A stretch of 64,000 bases of DNA from Actinomycetes bacterium (GCA_021805205.1 JAJZFV010000002.1:124001-188000), one strand, 5' to 3'. Shown: positions 35,197-44,328, counted from the stretch's first letter. The notes: generated from the sequence alone by a model not told the origin. Numbers and translations are program-made.

Positions 35197-36237
35197 TTAA
35201 GCACCCACTCGCGAGAGATAAGTCTCAACGTCAGAGATCTCTTCTACCGTCGGAAGAGTATCTGGAGATGTAAATATCGAGCGAACGAAGTCATCGGACT
35301 TTCGACTTGCGAGCTCCTCTAAGAACTTACGGCCGTTTGCATACTGACGTACCTTTGCGTCGAAGCCATAGAGTCGAGAGACCAATTTGAAGACAGGCGA
35401 GCCACCTTGGCGTCGTTCGTAGACCATAGCCTCAAACTCTTCGGCACTATCGATCGTACCTTTGGCCACCCGCGACATAACAAAGTCGGCGTGTCCTTCA
35501 AGTATGGTCATCAAGGATGTTATTTTTTTCAAACTTTGGCGCTGGTTTTTGCCTAAGAAAAGCGCCGCAATTCCAGCCTCGTCGATTGGGTTGCGACCTG
35601 CTCTGAGCTCCTCGATTATCGTTACAATCGCCTCGAAGATATCAGATGGAGAGATCTTAGAGGATGCCACGAGGTCGCTGATTAGAGATCGATAGTAGCT
35701 GGCCATCCAGTCGATTCCCTCGAACTGGAGCTTATGGGTAATTTCATGAAGCAGCACCCATTTACCAAATGAACCTGGAGCATAGTTATTGCGGCTCTCA
35801 ATCTCATAGACGTTGGAGCCCACTACGAATACCGGAGCTCCAGCGACGTCAGCATTTGTAAACATCGCTGCGTCGTACTGACCAAGAACTCTCCTCGACA
35901 TCCAGCCAAATAGAAGTCCGAATTGCACCGCCCCGGCTGAAGAATAGATGCTCGATAAAATCTCAGGGATCGAATCGGTCGCATTTTTGAGAATGGGATC
36001 CAGAAGCTTCTGCATCGATTTGGTGTTATTCTCCACCCACTCGCTGCGGCTAGCAAAACGGACTTCAATCGCCTCATCTGAGATTTCAATCCCGCTTGCC
36101 TTTTCCACGCTAGGTAGAACTCCGCTCGCGAACTCTGACATCTCTTTCGAAGAAACTAGGAGTCTCGTCTCATCTTCTCTGGGAAAAGAAGATATTACGC
36201 CTTTGGCTACTTTGGTAGCTAAGTCCCATGAAATCAC
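35197..36237 (-). CDS. COG5282-type zinc-dependent metalloprotease-like protein
   Basis: A 346-residue protein of the DUF2342 family, sometimes labelled coenzyme F420 biosynthesis-associated. The zincin motif HEITHKLQFEG is followed, some 80 residues later, by LEGHADFVMSRVA, a probable further ligand motif, and PVFKLVSRLYGFDAKVRQYANGRKFLEE closes the protein. The function is unproven. It sits immediately upstream of tilS, the same neighbour as in most actinobacteria. Confidence 0.88.
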   Translation of the reverse strand: MISWDLATKVAKGVISSFPREDETRLLVSSKEMSEFASGVLPSVEKASGIEISDEAIEVRFASRSEWVENNTKSMQKLLDPILKNATDSIPEILSSIYSSAGAVQFGLLFGWMSRRVLGQYDAAMFTNADVAGAPVFVVGSNVYEIESRNNYAPGSFGKWVLLHEITHKLQFEGIDWMASYYRSLISDLVASSKISPSDIFEAIVTIIEELRAGRNPIDEAGIAALFLGKNQRQSLKKITSLMTILEGHADFVMSRVAKGTIDSAEEFEAMVYERRQGGSPVFKLVSRLYGFDAKVRQYANGRKFLEELASRKSDDFVRSIFTSPDTLPTVEEISDVETYLSRVGA

Positions 36238-36260
36238 TCGGACCTCCTCCGTGAAAAACC

Positions 36261-36455
36261 CTAATCGAGTTTCTTGCCTCTCGTCCGAGGAACTGTCAGG
36301 GGCTGGTGATTATAACAATACTTACCTGAGTTATAGATCGATAGTTTAGTTTCGCATCCGTCGTACTTACAAGTACGACCCTTTGTGTAGGCTCTCGAGG
36401 GTCTTCCGATTGCGCTAACGGCGACTCCGCTTAGTCCTTCTGTAGTTCTAGCCAT
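36261..36455 (-). CDS. Small conserved zinc-finger-like protein
   Basis: A 64-residue basic protein with one cluster, TCKYDGCETKLSIYNSGKYC followed by YNH (pattern C-x4-C-x12-C-x2-H), flanked by Gly/Arg/Lys-rich tails (GRPSRAYTKGR and PRTRGKK). This CxxxxC...CxxH arrangement with LSxYN is seen in short actinobacterial proteins of unknown function. It could bind nucleic acid or RNA polymerase, but no partner is evident. It lies between the anti-sigma factor and the metalloprotease on the same strand. Confidence 0.72.
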   Translation of the reverse strand: MARTTEGLSGVAVSAIGRPSRAYTKGRTCKYDGCETKLSIYNSGKYCYNHQPLTVPRTRGKKLD

Positions 36456-36493
36456 ATTAAAACTAACTAAGACTAAAGCTAATTATTCCCCGA

Positions 36494-36760
36494 TTAATTA
36501 GCGCTTTGGCTATCCTTTTCGATCAATTGAGAGATCTTGCTACGAAGCATGTCTGGGACCCGATCACGCAATCTATTGGCGACCATCTGACGTAGCTCGG
36601 CCTCAAATTCATATGCTTCAAGGCATGGAGAGCACTCGTCTAGGTGGCGACGAATCCTAATTCGCCTCTCCTCAGTCAATTCACCGTCCAAGAACGTATA
36701 TAGGCGTGCAAGTACATCCTTACACTCCATTGAATCGTTATTGTAGTGATTAGTTCCCAC
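36494..36760 (-). CDS. Zinc-containing anti-sigma factor, RsrA/RshA-like
   Basis: An 88-residue protein with the ZAS zinc motif: C13, then H39 in [11 protein letters not shown]43 and C46. In RsrA-type redox switches the two CxxC cysteines form a disulfide on oxidation, zinc is lost and the sigma factor is released. The start overlaps the sigma gene by 11 bp, the usual coupling of an ECF sigma factor with its inhibitor. GTG 36760 is used; ATG 36730 ([10 protein letters not shown]) is an alternative. Confidence 0.88.
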   Translation of the reverse strand: MGTNHYNNDSMECKDVLARLYTFLDGELTEERRIRIRRHLDECSPCLEAYEFEAELRQMVANRLRDRVPDMLRSKISQLIEKDSQSAN

Positions 36761-37325
36761 TTCGGCTCGCTACCATTCCTCGATTTGCACCAAACTGATA
36801 CAACTCTTTTTGTAGCGCTTTTCTTCCACGATGGAGGCGAGACATAACTGTACCAATCGGAACATCCATTATTTCTGCGATCTCCTTGTAAGAAAATCCT
36901 TCAACGTCACTTAGTAGAACAGCTAGTCTGAACTGTTCTGGCAATGCCTCGATAGCGGCTTTAACATCCTCATCAGTGAATGAGTCAAGGACCTCTTCTT
37001 CGGCCGAACGTCCCGCTGCCACTGCTTCAAGTCCGCCGAGACGCCTGTAAAGATATAGGTCTTCAACTTCATCTAGATCGCTCTCTTCGGGACGTCGCTT
37101 CTTGGCCCTATAGGAGTTGATGAAGGTGTTAGTCAAGATCCGATAGAGCCACGCTTTGAGGTTGGTACCCTCCTGGAATGAACCATATCCTCTATAAGCC
37201 TTGAGATATGTCTCTTGTACTAGGTCCTCTGCCTCGGCAGAGTTTCGAGTCATACGCATTGCAGCTGAGAAGAGGGCATCGATATAGATCATCGCATCCT
37301 CAGCAAACTTCGATTGATCCGCCAT
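36750..37325 (-). CDS. sigR: ECF sigma factor, SigR/SigH-like
   Basis: A 191-residue ECF sigma factor. Region 2 is [29 protein letters not shown]...[19 protein letters not shown]; region 4 is [44 protein letters not shown]. Together with the overlapping zinc anti-sigma gene this matches the SigR-RsrA disulfide-stress system that controls thioredoxin and mycothiol genes. The acidic insert [16 protein letters not shown] between regions 2 and 4 is typical of this group. No clear GGAAT-type own promoter was found. Confidence 0.92.
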   Translation of the reverse strand: MADQSKFAEDAMIYIDALFSAAMRMTRNSAEAEDLVQETYLKAYRGYGSFQEGTNLKAWLYRILTNTFINSYRAKKRRPEESDLDEVEDLYLYRRLGGLEAVAAGRSAEEEVLDSFTDEDVKAAIEALPEQFRLAVLLSDVEGFSYKEIAEIMDVPIGTVMSRLHRGRKALQKELYQFGANRGMVASRSGN

Positions 37326-37478
37326 TAGTCACTTCCAATTTTTTCTTTGGCTACAGCCTAGGAACAATTAACCGATATGTATTCGAATCTGCGGCCAAAG
37401 TGGTTCTTTTAATTTACGTATCCACAAAAGATTTTCAACTAAACAAATTGCAGCGTCAAAATGGCGTCTTAGAACCTT

Positions 37479-39155
37479 CTAACGACTCAATAATCGAGAG
37501 ATTTCACCCTGCACAAATACCTTGAGTTCAACTGGATTTACAAGTGAAGTAGAAAAAGAAGCTACACGTTGAAGTTCTTCACGACTACATCGCGCAATCA
37601 TAGATCTCAACTTTCCTACGCTAGCTGAGCCTACAGAGATTGAGCTAACGCCAAGTCCGATAAGGAGAGCTGCAAAAAAAGGATCCGCCGCCGCTTCACC
37701 ACAGACGGAGACCCCCTTATTCATCGTCAATCCCGCATCAGAGACCATCTTGATCGCTCGCAGTAGTGCGACATTCCATGGATCATTCAACCGGGCCAAC
37801 TGCGGCGACTCCCTGTCCGAGGCGAAAAGGTATTGGGCCAAATCATTTGTACCTATCGAAACAAAGTCGCAGACCCCAAGGAGCTCTTCCGCGCACAGCA
37901 CTGCAGCTGGCACTTCAACCATGACTCCGACCCTAGCTATACCGTGACCTTTTGCCATCTCAACGAATTGGGCGGTCTCTGAGACGGTCGAAATCATCGG
38001 CGCCATCACCGATACCTTCGCCCCTGAATCAGCACCAGCAAGTGCAATAGCTTCCAATTGTCGTTCTATAACATCTCTGCGAGAGGTAGCCACACGGAAA
38101 CCCCGTACACCAAGTGCTGGATTTACTTCCTTTGCTAAACCCAAAAATGGAAGTGGCTTGTCAGCACCGGCGTCGATCGTCCTTACCACTACCGTCTTAC
38201 CCTCAAACTTCTCGAAGAGCTCACCGTAGTAGATCTTTTGTTCGTCAACCGTCGGTTCGTTAGATCTATTTAGATATAAAAACTCAGTCCTAAACAGTCC
38301 AACACCATCGCATGACTGCGATATAACTTCTTCTATCTCTCTCTTAGTCCCGACATTTACCAGAAGTTGAAAGAGTCTTTGATCACTAAAGTGCGTTGGA
38401 CCAAATGGGATACTCTCGATTGAAAATCGCTCGCCTTTTGAGATTGTCTCAGCGGCCTCCACTTCGTCAACTCCGACACGTATCGAACCAGTATCGCCGT
38501 CAACCAATACCGCAACTCCGTTAGTAACCTTGTCAAGATTTGCAACCGCAACAACAGTTGGTATCCCAAGTGATCGGGCTATTATCGCAGCGTGACAAGT
38601 CGGGCCACCCTTTGCTATCACAATTGCTAGAACAGTCTTTGGATCCAGTGTGGCAGTATCCGCAGGAGCCAAATCATCTGCTGCAAGAATGTAAGGTCGA
38701 TCTGAACTTGGCAACCCCGGAGGTTCAAGACCGACAACCATCGCCGAGATTCGGTTAGTTATATCTTCTAAGTCGCTCACCCGTTCGGCATAGAGTCCGC
38801 CCAAACGCACAAAAAGAACTTTAAAATCTTCGCTGGCATTTGCAATCGCATCCAATAGGGGAATCTCTCTATCTATCGATGCAAATACCTTCTTACGAAG
38901 CGCTGGATCCTTTGCAATTTGAACTTGAGCCTCTATAATCGCCTTAGAGTTACCAGCCGAGTTTTGGGATAGCTTCTCCAGAAAATCTATTACCAATCCA
39001 ACTGATCTGTCGTAGAGATCCTTAGCTTCTTGGTGAATTGGTAACTCGATATTAAGTTCTCTGAAGTCAATAGAGGGTGTCATCCATCGCACAGCACCGA
39101 AGGAAAGACCACTTTGGACACCCACTCCATGAAGCAAAAAGCTATCCATATTCAT
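37479..39155 (-). CDS. ptsI: PTS enzyme I (phosphoenolpyruvate-protein phosphotransferase)
   Basis: A 558-residue enzyme I. The phospho-histidine is H188 in GGPTCHAAIIARSLG. The PEP-binding barrel has FRTEFLYLNR, RTIDAGADKPLP, NPALGVRG and the C-terminal SIGTNDLAQYLFASDR. It passes phosphate from PEP to HPr, encoded 12 bp upstream. It ends the fruR-fruK-EIIA-HPr-EI cluster, with no permease component in the run. Confidence 0.95.
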   Translation of the reverse strand: MNMDSFLLHGVGVQSGLSFGAVRWMTPSIDFRELNIELPIHQEAKDLYDRSVGLVIDFLEKLSQNSAGNSKAIIEAQVQIAKDPALRKKVFASIDREIPLLDAIANASEDFKVLFVRLGGLYAERVSDLEDITNRISAMVVGLEPPGLPSSDRPYILAADDLAPADTATLDPKTVLAIVIAKGGPTCHAAIIARSLGIPTVVAVANLDKVTNGVAVLVDGDTGSIRVGVDEVEAAETISKGERFSIESIPFGPTHFSDQRLFQLLVNVGTKREIEEVISQSCDGVGLFRTEFLYLNRSNEPTVDEQKIYYGELFEKFEGKTVVVRTIDAGADKPLPFLGLAKEVNPALGVRGFRVATSRRDVIERQLEAIALAGADSGAKVSVMAPMISTVSETAQFVEMAKGHGIARVGVMVEVPAAVLCAEELLGVCDFVSIGTNDLAQYLFASDRESPQLARLNDPWNVALLRAIKMVSDAGLTMNKGVSVCGEAAADPFFAALLIGLGVSSISVGSASVGKLRSMIARCSREELQRVASFSTSLVNPVELKVFVQGEISRLLSR

Positions 39156-39167
39156 TCAACCGCATTC

Positions 39168-39437
39168 TTATTCGGCGTCGAGATCACTCTCGATGAGCTT
39201 TGCTATCTTCTCAAGTTGTTCAGCCGTCGCATCCTCGCTTCGGATAGTGACACTATCTCCATGGCTAACTCCAAGGGTGAGAATCATCAAGATGCTTGAT
39301 GCATCGACGAATTCATCGTTGCCATCTTTTGCTATCTCGATCTCCACACCTTCACCCTGAACACTTTCAGCTAAAACCGTCGCGGGACGGGCATGCAAGC
39401 CAACTCGCGAACCGACGGTAACGCTCTTTACCAACAT
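39168..39437 (-). CDS. ptsH: HPr phosphocarrier protein
   Basis: 89 residues. Phospho-acceptor H15 in RVGLHARPATVLAE; the regulatory-serine region reads FVDASSILMILTLGV. The start is ATG 39437 with GGGGGAAG six bases ahead; the frame is open further upstream but without a start signal. It lies between EIIA and EI genes on the same strand, 12 bp before ptsI. Confidence 0.93.
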   Translation of the reverse strand: MLVKSVTVGSRVGLHARPATVLAESVQGEGVEIEIAKDGNDEFVDASSILMILTLGVSHGDSVTIRSEDATAEQLEKIAKLIESDLDAE

Positions 39438-39462
39438 CAAAAACTTCCCCCTGTAAAGTTCA

Positions 39463-39918
39463 CTACTTCTTATTGAAGACTTCCCTGGAGAGAACTTCAA
39501 CGATCTCCTCCTTGCTGGAGGCAGATCGAAGTGCCGACTTGAAAGAGTCGTGTATCAATCGCCTGGCCAAGGATGCGATTATCTTCATATGGTCAGCCTC
39601 GGATGTGGCAGGTACAGCTATCAGAAATACGATATCCGCCTTGCCATCAGCAGCACCAAAGTCAACCCCACCGCTAACCCTGGCAAATGCGACCGAGGCC
39701 TCTCTTACTCCGACGCTCCTAGCATGTGGGAGGCCGATACCGCCTTCTAGGCCAGTTTGCATTATCTCTTCGCGGGCAGCGATATCCTTTACAAGTTGCT
39801 CTCGATCTGTAATCCGTCCAGCTGCCGCGAGGGTAGCAACCATCGCATCGATCAATTCACTCTTAGAGTTAACTGTAGGTTCTAAGAGCACAAAAGACGC
39901 TTCGAGGATCTCGCTCAT
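39463..39918 (-). CDS. PTS EIIA component, fructose/mannitol (PtsN-like) family
   Basis: A 151-residue EIIA with the active-site histidine H65 in GGIGLPHARSVGV and the pattern VDFGAADGKADIVFLIAVPA...HMKIIASLARRL typical of the fructose-mannitol-nitrogen class. It overlaps fruK by four bases. In fructose systems this domain is usually joined to EIIB/EIIC, but here it is a separate protein and no EIIBC gene is nearby. A regulatory role or a distant permease are both possible. Confidence 0.92.
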   Translation of the reverse strand: MSEILEASFVLLEPTVNSKSELIDAMVATLAAAGRITDREQLVKDIAAREEIMQTGLEGGIGLPHARSVGVREASVAFARVSGGVDFGAADGKADIVFLIAVPATSEADHMKIIASLARRLIHDSFKSALRSASSKEEIVEVLSREVFNKK

Positions 39919-40865
39919 CGTCGTCCCTTTCTAGCCATTGGTCTTGCTAGATCAATTCGGTCGTGAATGTACACCGATGACCTGCTGATTTGATTTGCTT
40001 TTGGTAACTTGGTGCCGGGAAGAGCGATCGTCGCTGCGGCCCAAGCTAATCCCTCTGTAAACTTCGCGCGCTCATTAGCCTCGGTAGAGAGAAATCCTGC
40101 CAGAAGGGCGTCGCCGGCACCCACCGCGGATTCGACTCGGATTGGGCGCACTTCACCGTAGATGATGGTGCTCTGATTCATAAATAGCGCACCGTCGCTA
40201 CCCATAGTGATAAGAACCGCTTGTGCACCCTTTTCCATTATCGACTGTCCGCCGTTGACTACGTCCTTCAAGGTAAGGATACGTCCCCCTAGGAGCTCTT
40301 CCATCTCCGCTAAATTCGGCTTTACTAGATTCGGCTGTGCGATGAGCGCCTTTTCTAGGGCTTCGCCGCTGGTATCTACCGCGATTTTGACTCCGGTGTC
40401 TCTAACCCTATCGATGATTCGAGAGTAGAAGTCGGCTCCAACTCCTCGTGGAATCGTTCCCGAGAGAACCAGCCAAGACGTGGAGTCGGCGGCACTGACC
40501 GTCGCCTCCAAAAGTGCCCTCTCCTCTTCTACGACGAGATAGGGTCCTGGTTCGTTAATCTTTGTAACTATCCCACCCGGTTCTACTATCGAAATGTTCA
40601 TTCTGATCGACTCAGCGATTGGAACCAGAACGGTCTCTACTCCGTCATCGGCCAACAATCGAGCAATCTCGCCGCCTTCGACACCGCCTACTGGTAGTAT
40701 CGCCTTAGTCGGAAGGTTAGAAGCTGCCAGAGCACGCGCAATATTAATACCTTTGCCCCCCGCATCGATAGTTACGTGTCTTGCTCGATTTATCTCTCCA
40801 AAGCGGAGGTTGCTAACTTCAAGCGTGCGATCAACGCTTGGATTCGGTGTTAGTGTAACAATCAC
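39915..40865 (-). CDS. fruK: 1-phosphofructokinase
   Basis: A 316-residue PfkB-family sugar kinase. N-terminal TLTPNPSVDRTLEV and DAGGKGINIARALAA, and the C-terminal anion hole AVGAGDALLAGFLS with its catalytic Asp. It converts fructose 1-phosphate to fructose 1,6-bisphosphate. The context with DeoR-type regulator and EIIA supports fruK over tagatose 6-phosphate kinase (LacC). It overlaps both neighbours by four bases. Confidence 0.92.
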   Translation of the reverse strand: MIVTLTPNPSVDRTLEVSNLRFGEINRARHVTIDAGGKGINIARALAASNLPTKAILPVGGVEGGEIARLLADDGVETVLVPIAESIRMNISIVEPGGIVTKINEPGPYLVVEEERALLEATVSAADSTSWLVLSGTIPRGVGADFYSRIIDRVRDTGVKIAVDTSGEALEKALIAQPNLVKPNLAEMEELLGGRILTLKDVVNGGQSIMEKGAQAVLITMGSDGALFMNQSTIIYGEVRPIRVESAVGAGDALLAGFLSTEANERAKFTEGLAWAAATIALPGTKLPKANQISRSSVYIHDRIDLARPMARKGRR

Positions 40866-41623
40866 GCCGTTGCCACCTGTAATCCTGCGCCGACTAATGA
40901 CATCAAATCCCCCTTTGCCAATCCGTCGTCGGTTATGAGTAAGTCGACGTCGCTCAACGATGCAAACCTAACAAACTTTTCATCACCATATTTTGTATGA
41001 TCGGCAACAACTACAACCCGTTTCGCCGCCGCGACCATCGCCCTCTTGACTGCTGCCTCAGCTGGATCAGCGGTCGTAAAACCTCGCTCAATAGAGATTC
41101 CATTTGTTCCTATAAAGGCGACGTCAACTCGTATATCATTGAGCGCATCGAGTGCCCAGCTGTCCACAGTCGCAGCCGTCCTAGTCCTGATCCTTCCCCC
41201 AATCAGAAGAACGTTCAAGTTGGGCTTGAGCGCCAACGACAACGAGATGGGGACGGAGTTAGTTACGACCATCAGCTCTCGGTCGCCTGGGATAAGCGGA
41301 GCGATCCTAGCTGTTGTGGTGCCGGCATCTAAAATAATCGAACCACCATCGGGTATCTCTTCAATCGCCCGTCTTGCAATCGCCTCTTTTTCAGAGCGCT
41401 CTGCCTGTTCACGGGAGTCGAGGTTTGCCTCAAACCGTAGTCGCTCTACAAATATAGCTCCACCATGGACTCTCTTCAAGACCCCAGCATTCTCCAAAAT
41501 AGCCAAGTCTTTTCGAATCGTCTCTGGAGTCACATTTAGGGTGGCTGCGACCTCGGTAACTTCGATGCGTTTATGCACCTTCAACTTCTCGACAATCCAA
41601 TCGTGGCGCTCTTGGGGGTACAC
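40862..41623 (-). CDS. fruR: DeoR-family regulator, FruR-like
   Basis: A 253-residue DeoR-type repressor. The N-terminal helix-turn-helix is RIEVTEVAATLNVTPETIRKDL, followed by LKRVHGGAIF, the phospho-sugar-binding domain with GSIILDAGTTTARIAPLI, the VVTNSVPISLSL strand, and TDDGLAKG. It is the first gene of the cluster and overlaps fruK by four bases, so it probably represses its own operon in response to fructose 1-phosphate or fructose bisphosphate. The leader upstream is AT-rich. Confidence 0.9.
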   Translation of the reverse strand: MYPQERHDWIVEKLKVHKRIEVTEVAATLNVTPETIRKDLAILENAGVLKRVHGGAIFVERLRFEANLDSREQAERSEKEAIARRAIEEIPDGGSIILDAGTTTARIAPLIPGDRELMVVTNSVPISLSLALKPNLNVLLIGGRIRTRTAATVDSWALDALNDIRVDVAFIGTNGISIERGFTTADPAEAAVKRAMVAAAKRVVVVADHTKYGDEKFVRFASLSDVDLLITDDGLAKGDLMSLVGAGLQVATA

Positions 41624-42342
41624 GTGACTCCTAATCGAAGTGGTTGTCTAGATCCTCTAATATAAAACAAAAATTTGGTTTTTAAGCTCAAAAACGACTG
41701 ATTTAAGGAAATTTACCAACATAACAAAAAGATACAGAAATAAATATGCCGTATATCAATAGCAAAACCGAAATATCGAACACTGTTCTCACATTCGGTC
41801 TTTGAACCGACAAATATGAAATAAGATCACCGAAATTGACTCGAATGGCCTGATTGAGCTTTTCCCAGATTTAATCTATGAGAGATGAGGCGGTGGCTCC
41901 TTGAATAAAAGTTCGCCCTTCAGCTTCACTCTCACCCAATGCGAGGGCTATCTAGCGGAAGCTGGGCTTTCTAAAACGCCACCACGATCGAGAAATCGTC
42001 AATAGCGCTCGATTAAATGGTGGAAGAAAGATGAAAATTGCATCGAGACAGAGCCGTCTTTGGCTATTGCCAACCCCGTCACCGATACTAACCGGGCATC
42101 GGATCCAAGTCCAAAACCCTAAAAGGGAAATTTGCGCTTACGTAAATCACTAACCAAAGGGTTTGGCTTTCCACCGATGATCGATCATCGGGCTTTGGTT
42201 TGAACGAATAGTCCGACTAACGCCTTTGCCTTACTTTCAAAGCGCTCTTAGTCGCTTTGGTAGCAATAGAGCTATGCACCACGGTTGAGAGTACTTCTTG
42301 TTATGCCTTGCGAATTGCGATTTGAATGGCAAGCGATTAGCT
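41624..42342. other. Gene-less region upstream of fruR
   Basis: About 720 bp between fruR and the lipoprotein gene. The part next to fruR (41640-41780) is AT-rich and probably holds its promoter and operator. The remainder shows frequent stops in all frames. The one longer frame (minus, about 42272-42541) overlaps the end of the lipoprotein gene and is not credible. A large palindrome at 42152-42200 is listed separately. It may hold decayed sequence, but no gene remnant is recognised. Confidence 0.5.
42152..42200. repeat. Nested inverted repeat with an 18-bp perfect palindrome
   Basis: The central CCGATGATCGATCATCGG (42174-42191) is a perfect 18-bp palindrome. It is flanked by an outer inverted pair AACCAAAG (42152-42159) and CTTTGGTT (42193-42200). 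There is no T-run, and no gene end within 150 bp, so it does not look like a terminator. It could be an operator of a dimeric or tetrameric regulator. Confidence 0.85.
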
Positions 42343-43602
42343 TCACTTCTTCGAATCGATTGTCCCTCCATTTGGAAAGTTGACCATCGTCCAATTTTGA
42401 GCACCATCGCTGGAAAAAGCTAAATACGACCCTTTGACAGTATATGGAACTGCAAAAGCTTGGCTTGGGTCGACAAATCCTACAGATCCCCAACCTTGAC
42501 CGGTTCCCCCTCCTCGACCGGCAATAGGAAGGTCTATCCATGTTTTACCTCCATCGTGGGTCGCGAGTATATCGCCTCTATCTTGACCCAAAATCCACGT
42601 ATTGGAATTAGCCGCCGCAAGCGAAGTGACATAGCCATTTAAACTACCTATAACTTTTCCTTTGCTCCACGTCTTGCCAGCGTCGCTCGACGAGTATGCG
42701 GTCTTTATCTGTTCTCCGGAACCGGGCGGTGATCCGCAAACTAGAGCCAAACCACTTTCCGACCAAGCAGCTAAAGCTGCTGTAAGTGAGCCGGAAAATT
42801 CACAGGGGGTATAGATACTTTTCCACGATCGGCCACTTAGAAGCCTCCATATCTTGTATGGTCCACCTCCAGCTATGGTCGGAGGCGTAAATACAAGCGT
42901 GTAAGGTCCACGAATTAACAGCTGCGCTTGCCAAGAAAAGACGGGGCTGGAGGAGACTTTTTGAATAAGTTGCCCGTCATTTGAGATCTGGTAAAGGCTG
43001 GCGGTACCGCAACTCACACTAATTCCGCAATTATTTATCAGAGCCAAGATCCTGCCTCCACCTGCTTCAATGTCATAAATCGTCCCAGGTGAAGAGACCT
43101 TATCCCAAGAACTACCTCCATCGGTGGTCACATAGAACGCCGAACCAAAGAGAAATCCAAGTTTGGCATCTACAAATCGCACCCCGTTTGCATATTCATA
43201 ATTGTTGTCAGATCCCTGGGTACTGACGTTGATTCCAGCAGTAGCAACCTGCTTCCAAGAGTTGCCATAATTATCCGTCTTAGATAGGACCCCTGGACCA
43301 ATCCCACTTTTAAGTGCACTAGGACTAGGGCCCCACGCCCAACCCACCGCTGAAGAGGTAAAAGATAAAGAGCGCGGTACAAATGTCGTTTCGCCCGCTA
43401 TCGAACTTACCCTCGACGCTGAAGCAACTGCAACATTGCGGGGAAGTATTACCGGTTTGCCTGTTATTGGGTTTGTAACCGTCCGTGCCGGTGTCGATGA
43501 ATGGACTTCACTCTGCGACATCGAAGGCTTAGGTAGACTTTGATTTGTTACACCGCACCCCGAAATCAACAGTACCAAGATCAAAGTCGCAGCCGGTTTC
43601 AA
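42343..43602 (-). CDS. Lipoprotein with BNR/Ycf48-like beta-propeller repeats
   Basis: A 419-residue predicted lipoprotein: signal peptide MKPAATLILVLLISGC with a good lipobox (LISGC), then a Ser/Pro/Thr linker. Repeats of the BNR/Asp-box type follow: TTDGGSSWDKV, SSSDAGKTWSKG, ATHDGGKTWIDL and SSDGAQNWTMV, each with the SxDxGxxW pattern. This suggests a six- or seven-bladed propeller on the outer membrane face, similar to sialidase-like or Ycf48-type folds. No catalytic residues of sialidases are apparent. It stands alone between two gene-less stretches. Confidence 0.82.
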   Translation of the reverse strand: MKPAATLILVLLISGCGVTNQSLPKPSMSQSEVHSSTPARTVTNPITGKPVILPRNVAVASASRVSSIAGETTFVPRSLSFTSSAVGWAWGPSPSALKSGIGPGVLSKTDNYGNSWKQVATAGINVSTQGSDNNYEYANGVRFVDAKLGFLFGSAFYVTTDGGSSWDKVSSPGTIYDIEAGGGRILALINNCGISVSCGTASLYQISNDGQLIQKVSSSPVFSWQAQLLIRGPYTLVFTPPTIAGGGPYKIWRLLSGRSWKSIYTPCEFSGSLTAALAAWSESGLALVCGSPPGSGEQIKTAYSSSDAGKTWSKGKVIGSLNGYVTSLAAANSNTWILGQDRGDILATHDGGKTWIDLPIAGRGGGTGQGWGSVGFVDPSQAFAVPYTVKGSYLAFSSDGAQNWTMVNFPNGGTIDSKK

Positions 43603-44236
43603 CCAATTACCTCTACCGCTAACCGCACGGATCGAAATTACTCCCGATTTCGATACGTATTTTTGCTATAAAGTCTTCTAAATTTTGAACTTTAACACGG
43701 AAAGACACTCAATGCAACCACAGGATACTTAAATATCCAAGAGTGAGCGATTGGTTACTCTGCTTGCATAAATGACTGGCTGTTTCAAATTAAAATCATC
43801 TACCTTTTAGAGATCGAGTACTTCCAAGGTGAGGTGCATCGCTGAAATCCAATTGATCGCTAGGTGGGTCCCACTCAAAACAAGTTTGCACGACTATCGG
43901 ATACCGATCTCAACGTCCACAAATGTATGCAACAAAGGTTAGAGGGGGTCGAGAGTGGACGATCAAAGGCGGGTCGAGAGGGCATCTTTTATCGCCACCA
44001 AGGGTCGCCTTCCCAATGCAACCAAATTGAGGATAGGTCGCTAGAAGTTAGCTCTGCCGGAAAAAAGGGAAAGCGATTCGACAACTTGCTCCTTGTTGCG
44101 TAGTTTTAATCAAAAACGCCTTAAATCCCCTAATCGTGGAGGTCAACTATCAGCTCACATAGAGCAAAATTGCAATTTTGAAGATATAGCGCATACGCAA
44201 AATTTGTAGAGTTAGCCACCGGAGGCCTCAATGGAA
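43603..44236. other. Gene-less region between the lipoprotein and tRNA-Thr(CGU)
   Basis: About 630 bp. A 79-codon + strand frame (43864-44103) has no ribosome site and no recognisable family, and is judged chance. GGTCGAGAG occurs twice (about 43947 and 43975). A perfect 16-bp palindrome CAAAATTGCAATTTTG is at 44165-44180. Leader and promoter of the lipoprotein gene should lie near 43610-43720. No RNA gene or transposase remnant was recognised. Confidence 0.5.
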
Positions 44237-44312
44237 TGGAGCCCGAGAGGGGATTTGAACCCCTGACCTGCTCATTACGAGTGAGCTGCTCTGCCGACTG
44301 AGCTACCCGGGC
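44237..44312 (-). tRNA. tRNA-Thr(CGU)
   Basis: On the minus strand: acceptor GCCCGGG with CTCGGGC (one G-U), D arm GCTC-AGTCGGC-AGAGC, anticodon stem GCTCA/TGAGC with loop CTCGTAA giving anticodon CGT, and T arm AGGGG-TTCAAAT-CCCCT. The discriminator is T, followed by an encoded CCA (44237-44239), unlike the UGU tRNA-Thr of this window. It reads ACG. It lies 16 bp after holB on the same strand. Confidence 0.95.
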
Positions 44313-44328
44313 GCAGAGTACATCCTAA

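Noticed and set aside
37326-37478. SigR-type autoregulated promoter (GGAAT-N18-GTT) before the sigma gene
   Set aside because: No good GGAAT/GTT pair at the right spacing was found.
42272-42541. 89-codon minus-strand frame at the end of the lipoprotein gene
   Set aside because: It lies in another frame of a well-supported gene and has Cys/Arg/Ser-rich random composition.
43864-44103. 79-codon open frame on the + strand in the gene-less stretch
   Set aside because: No ribosome site, no domain, no hydrophobic or charge pattern of a real protein; probably chance.
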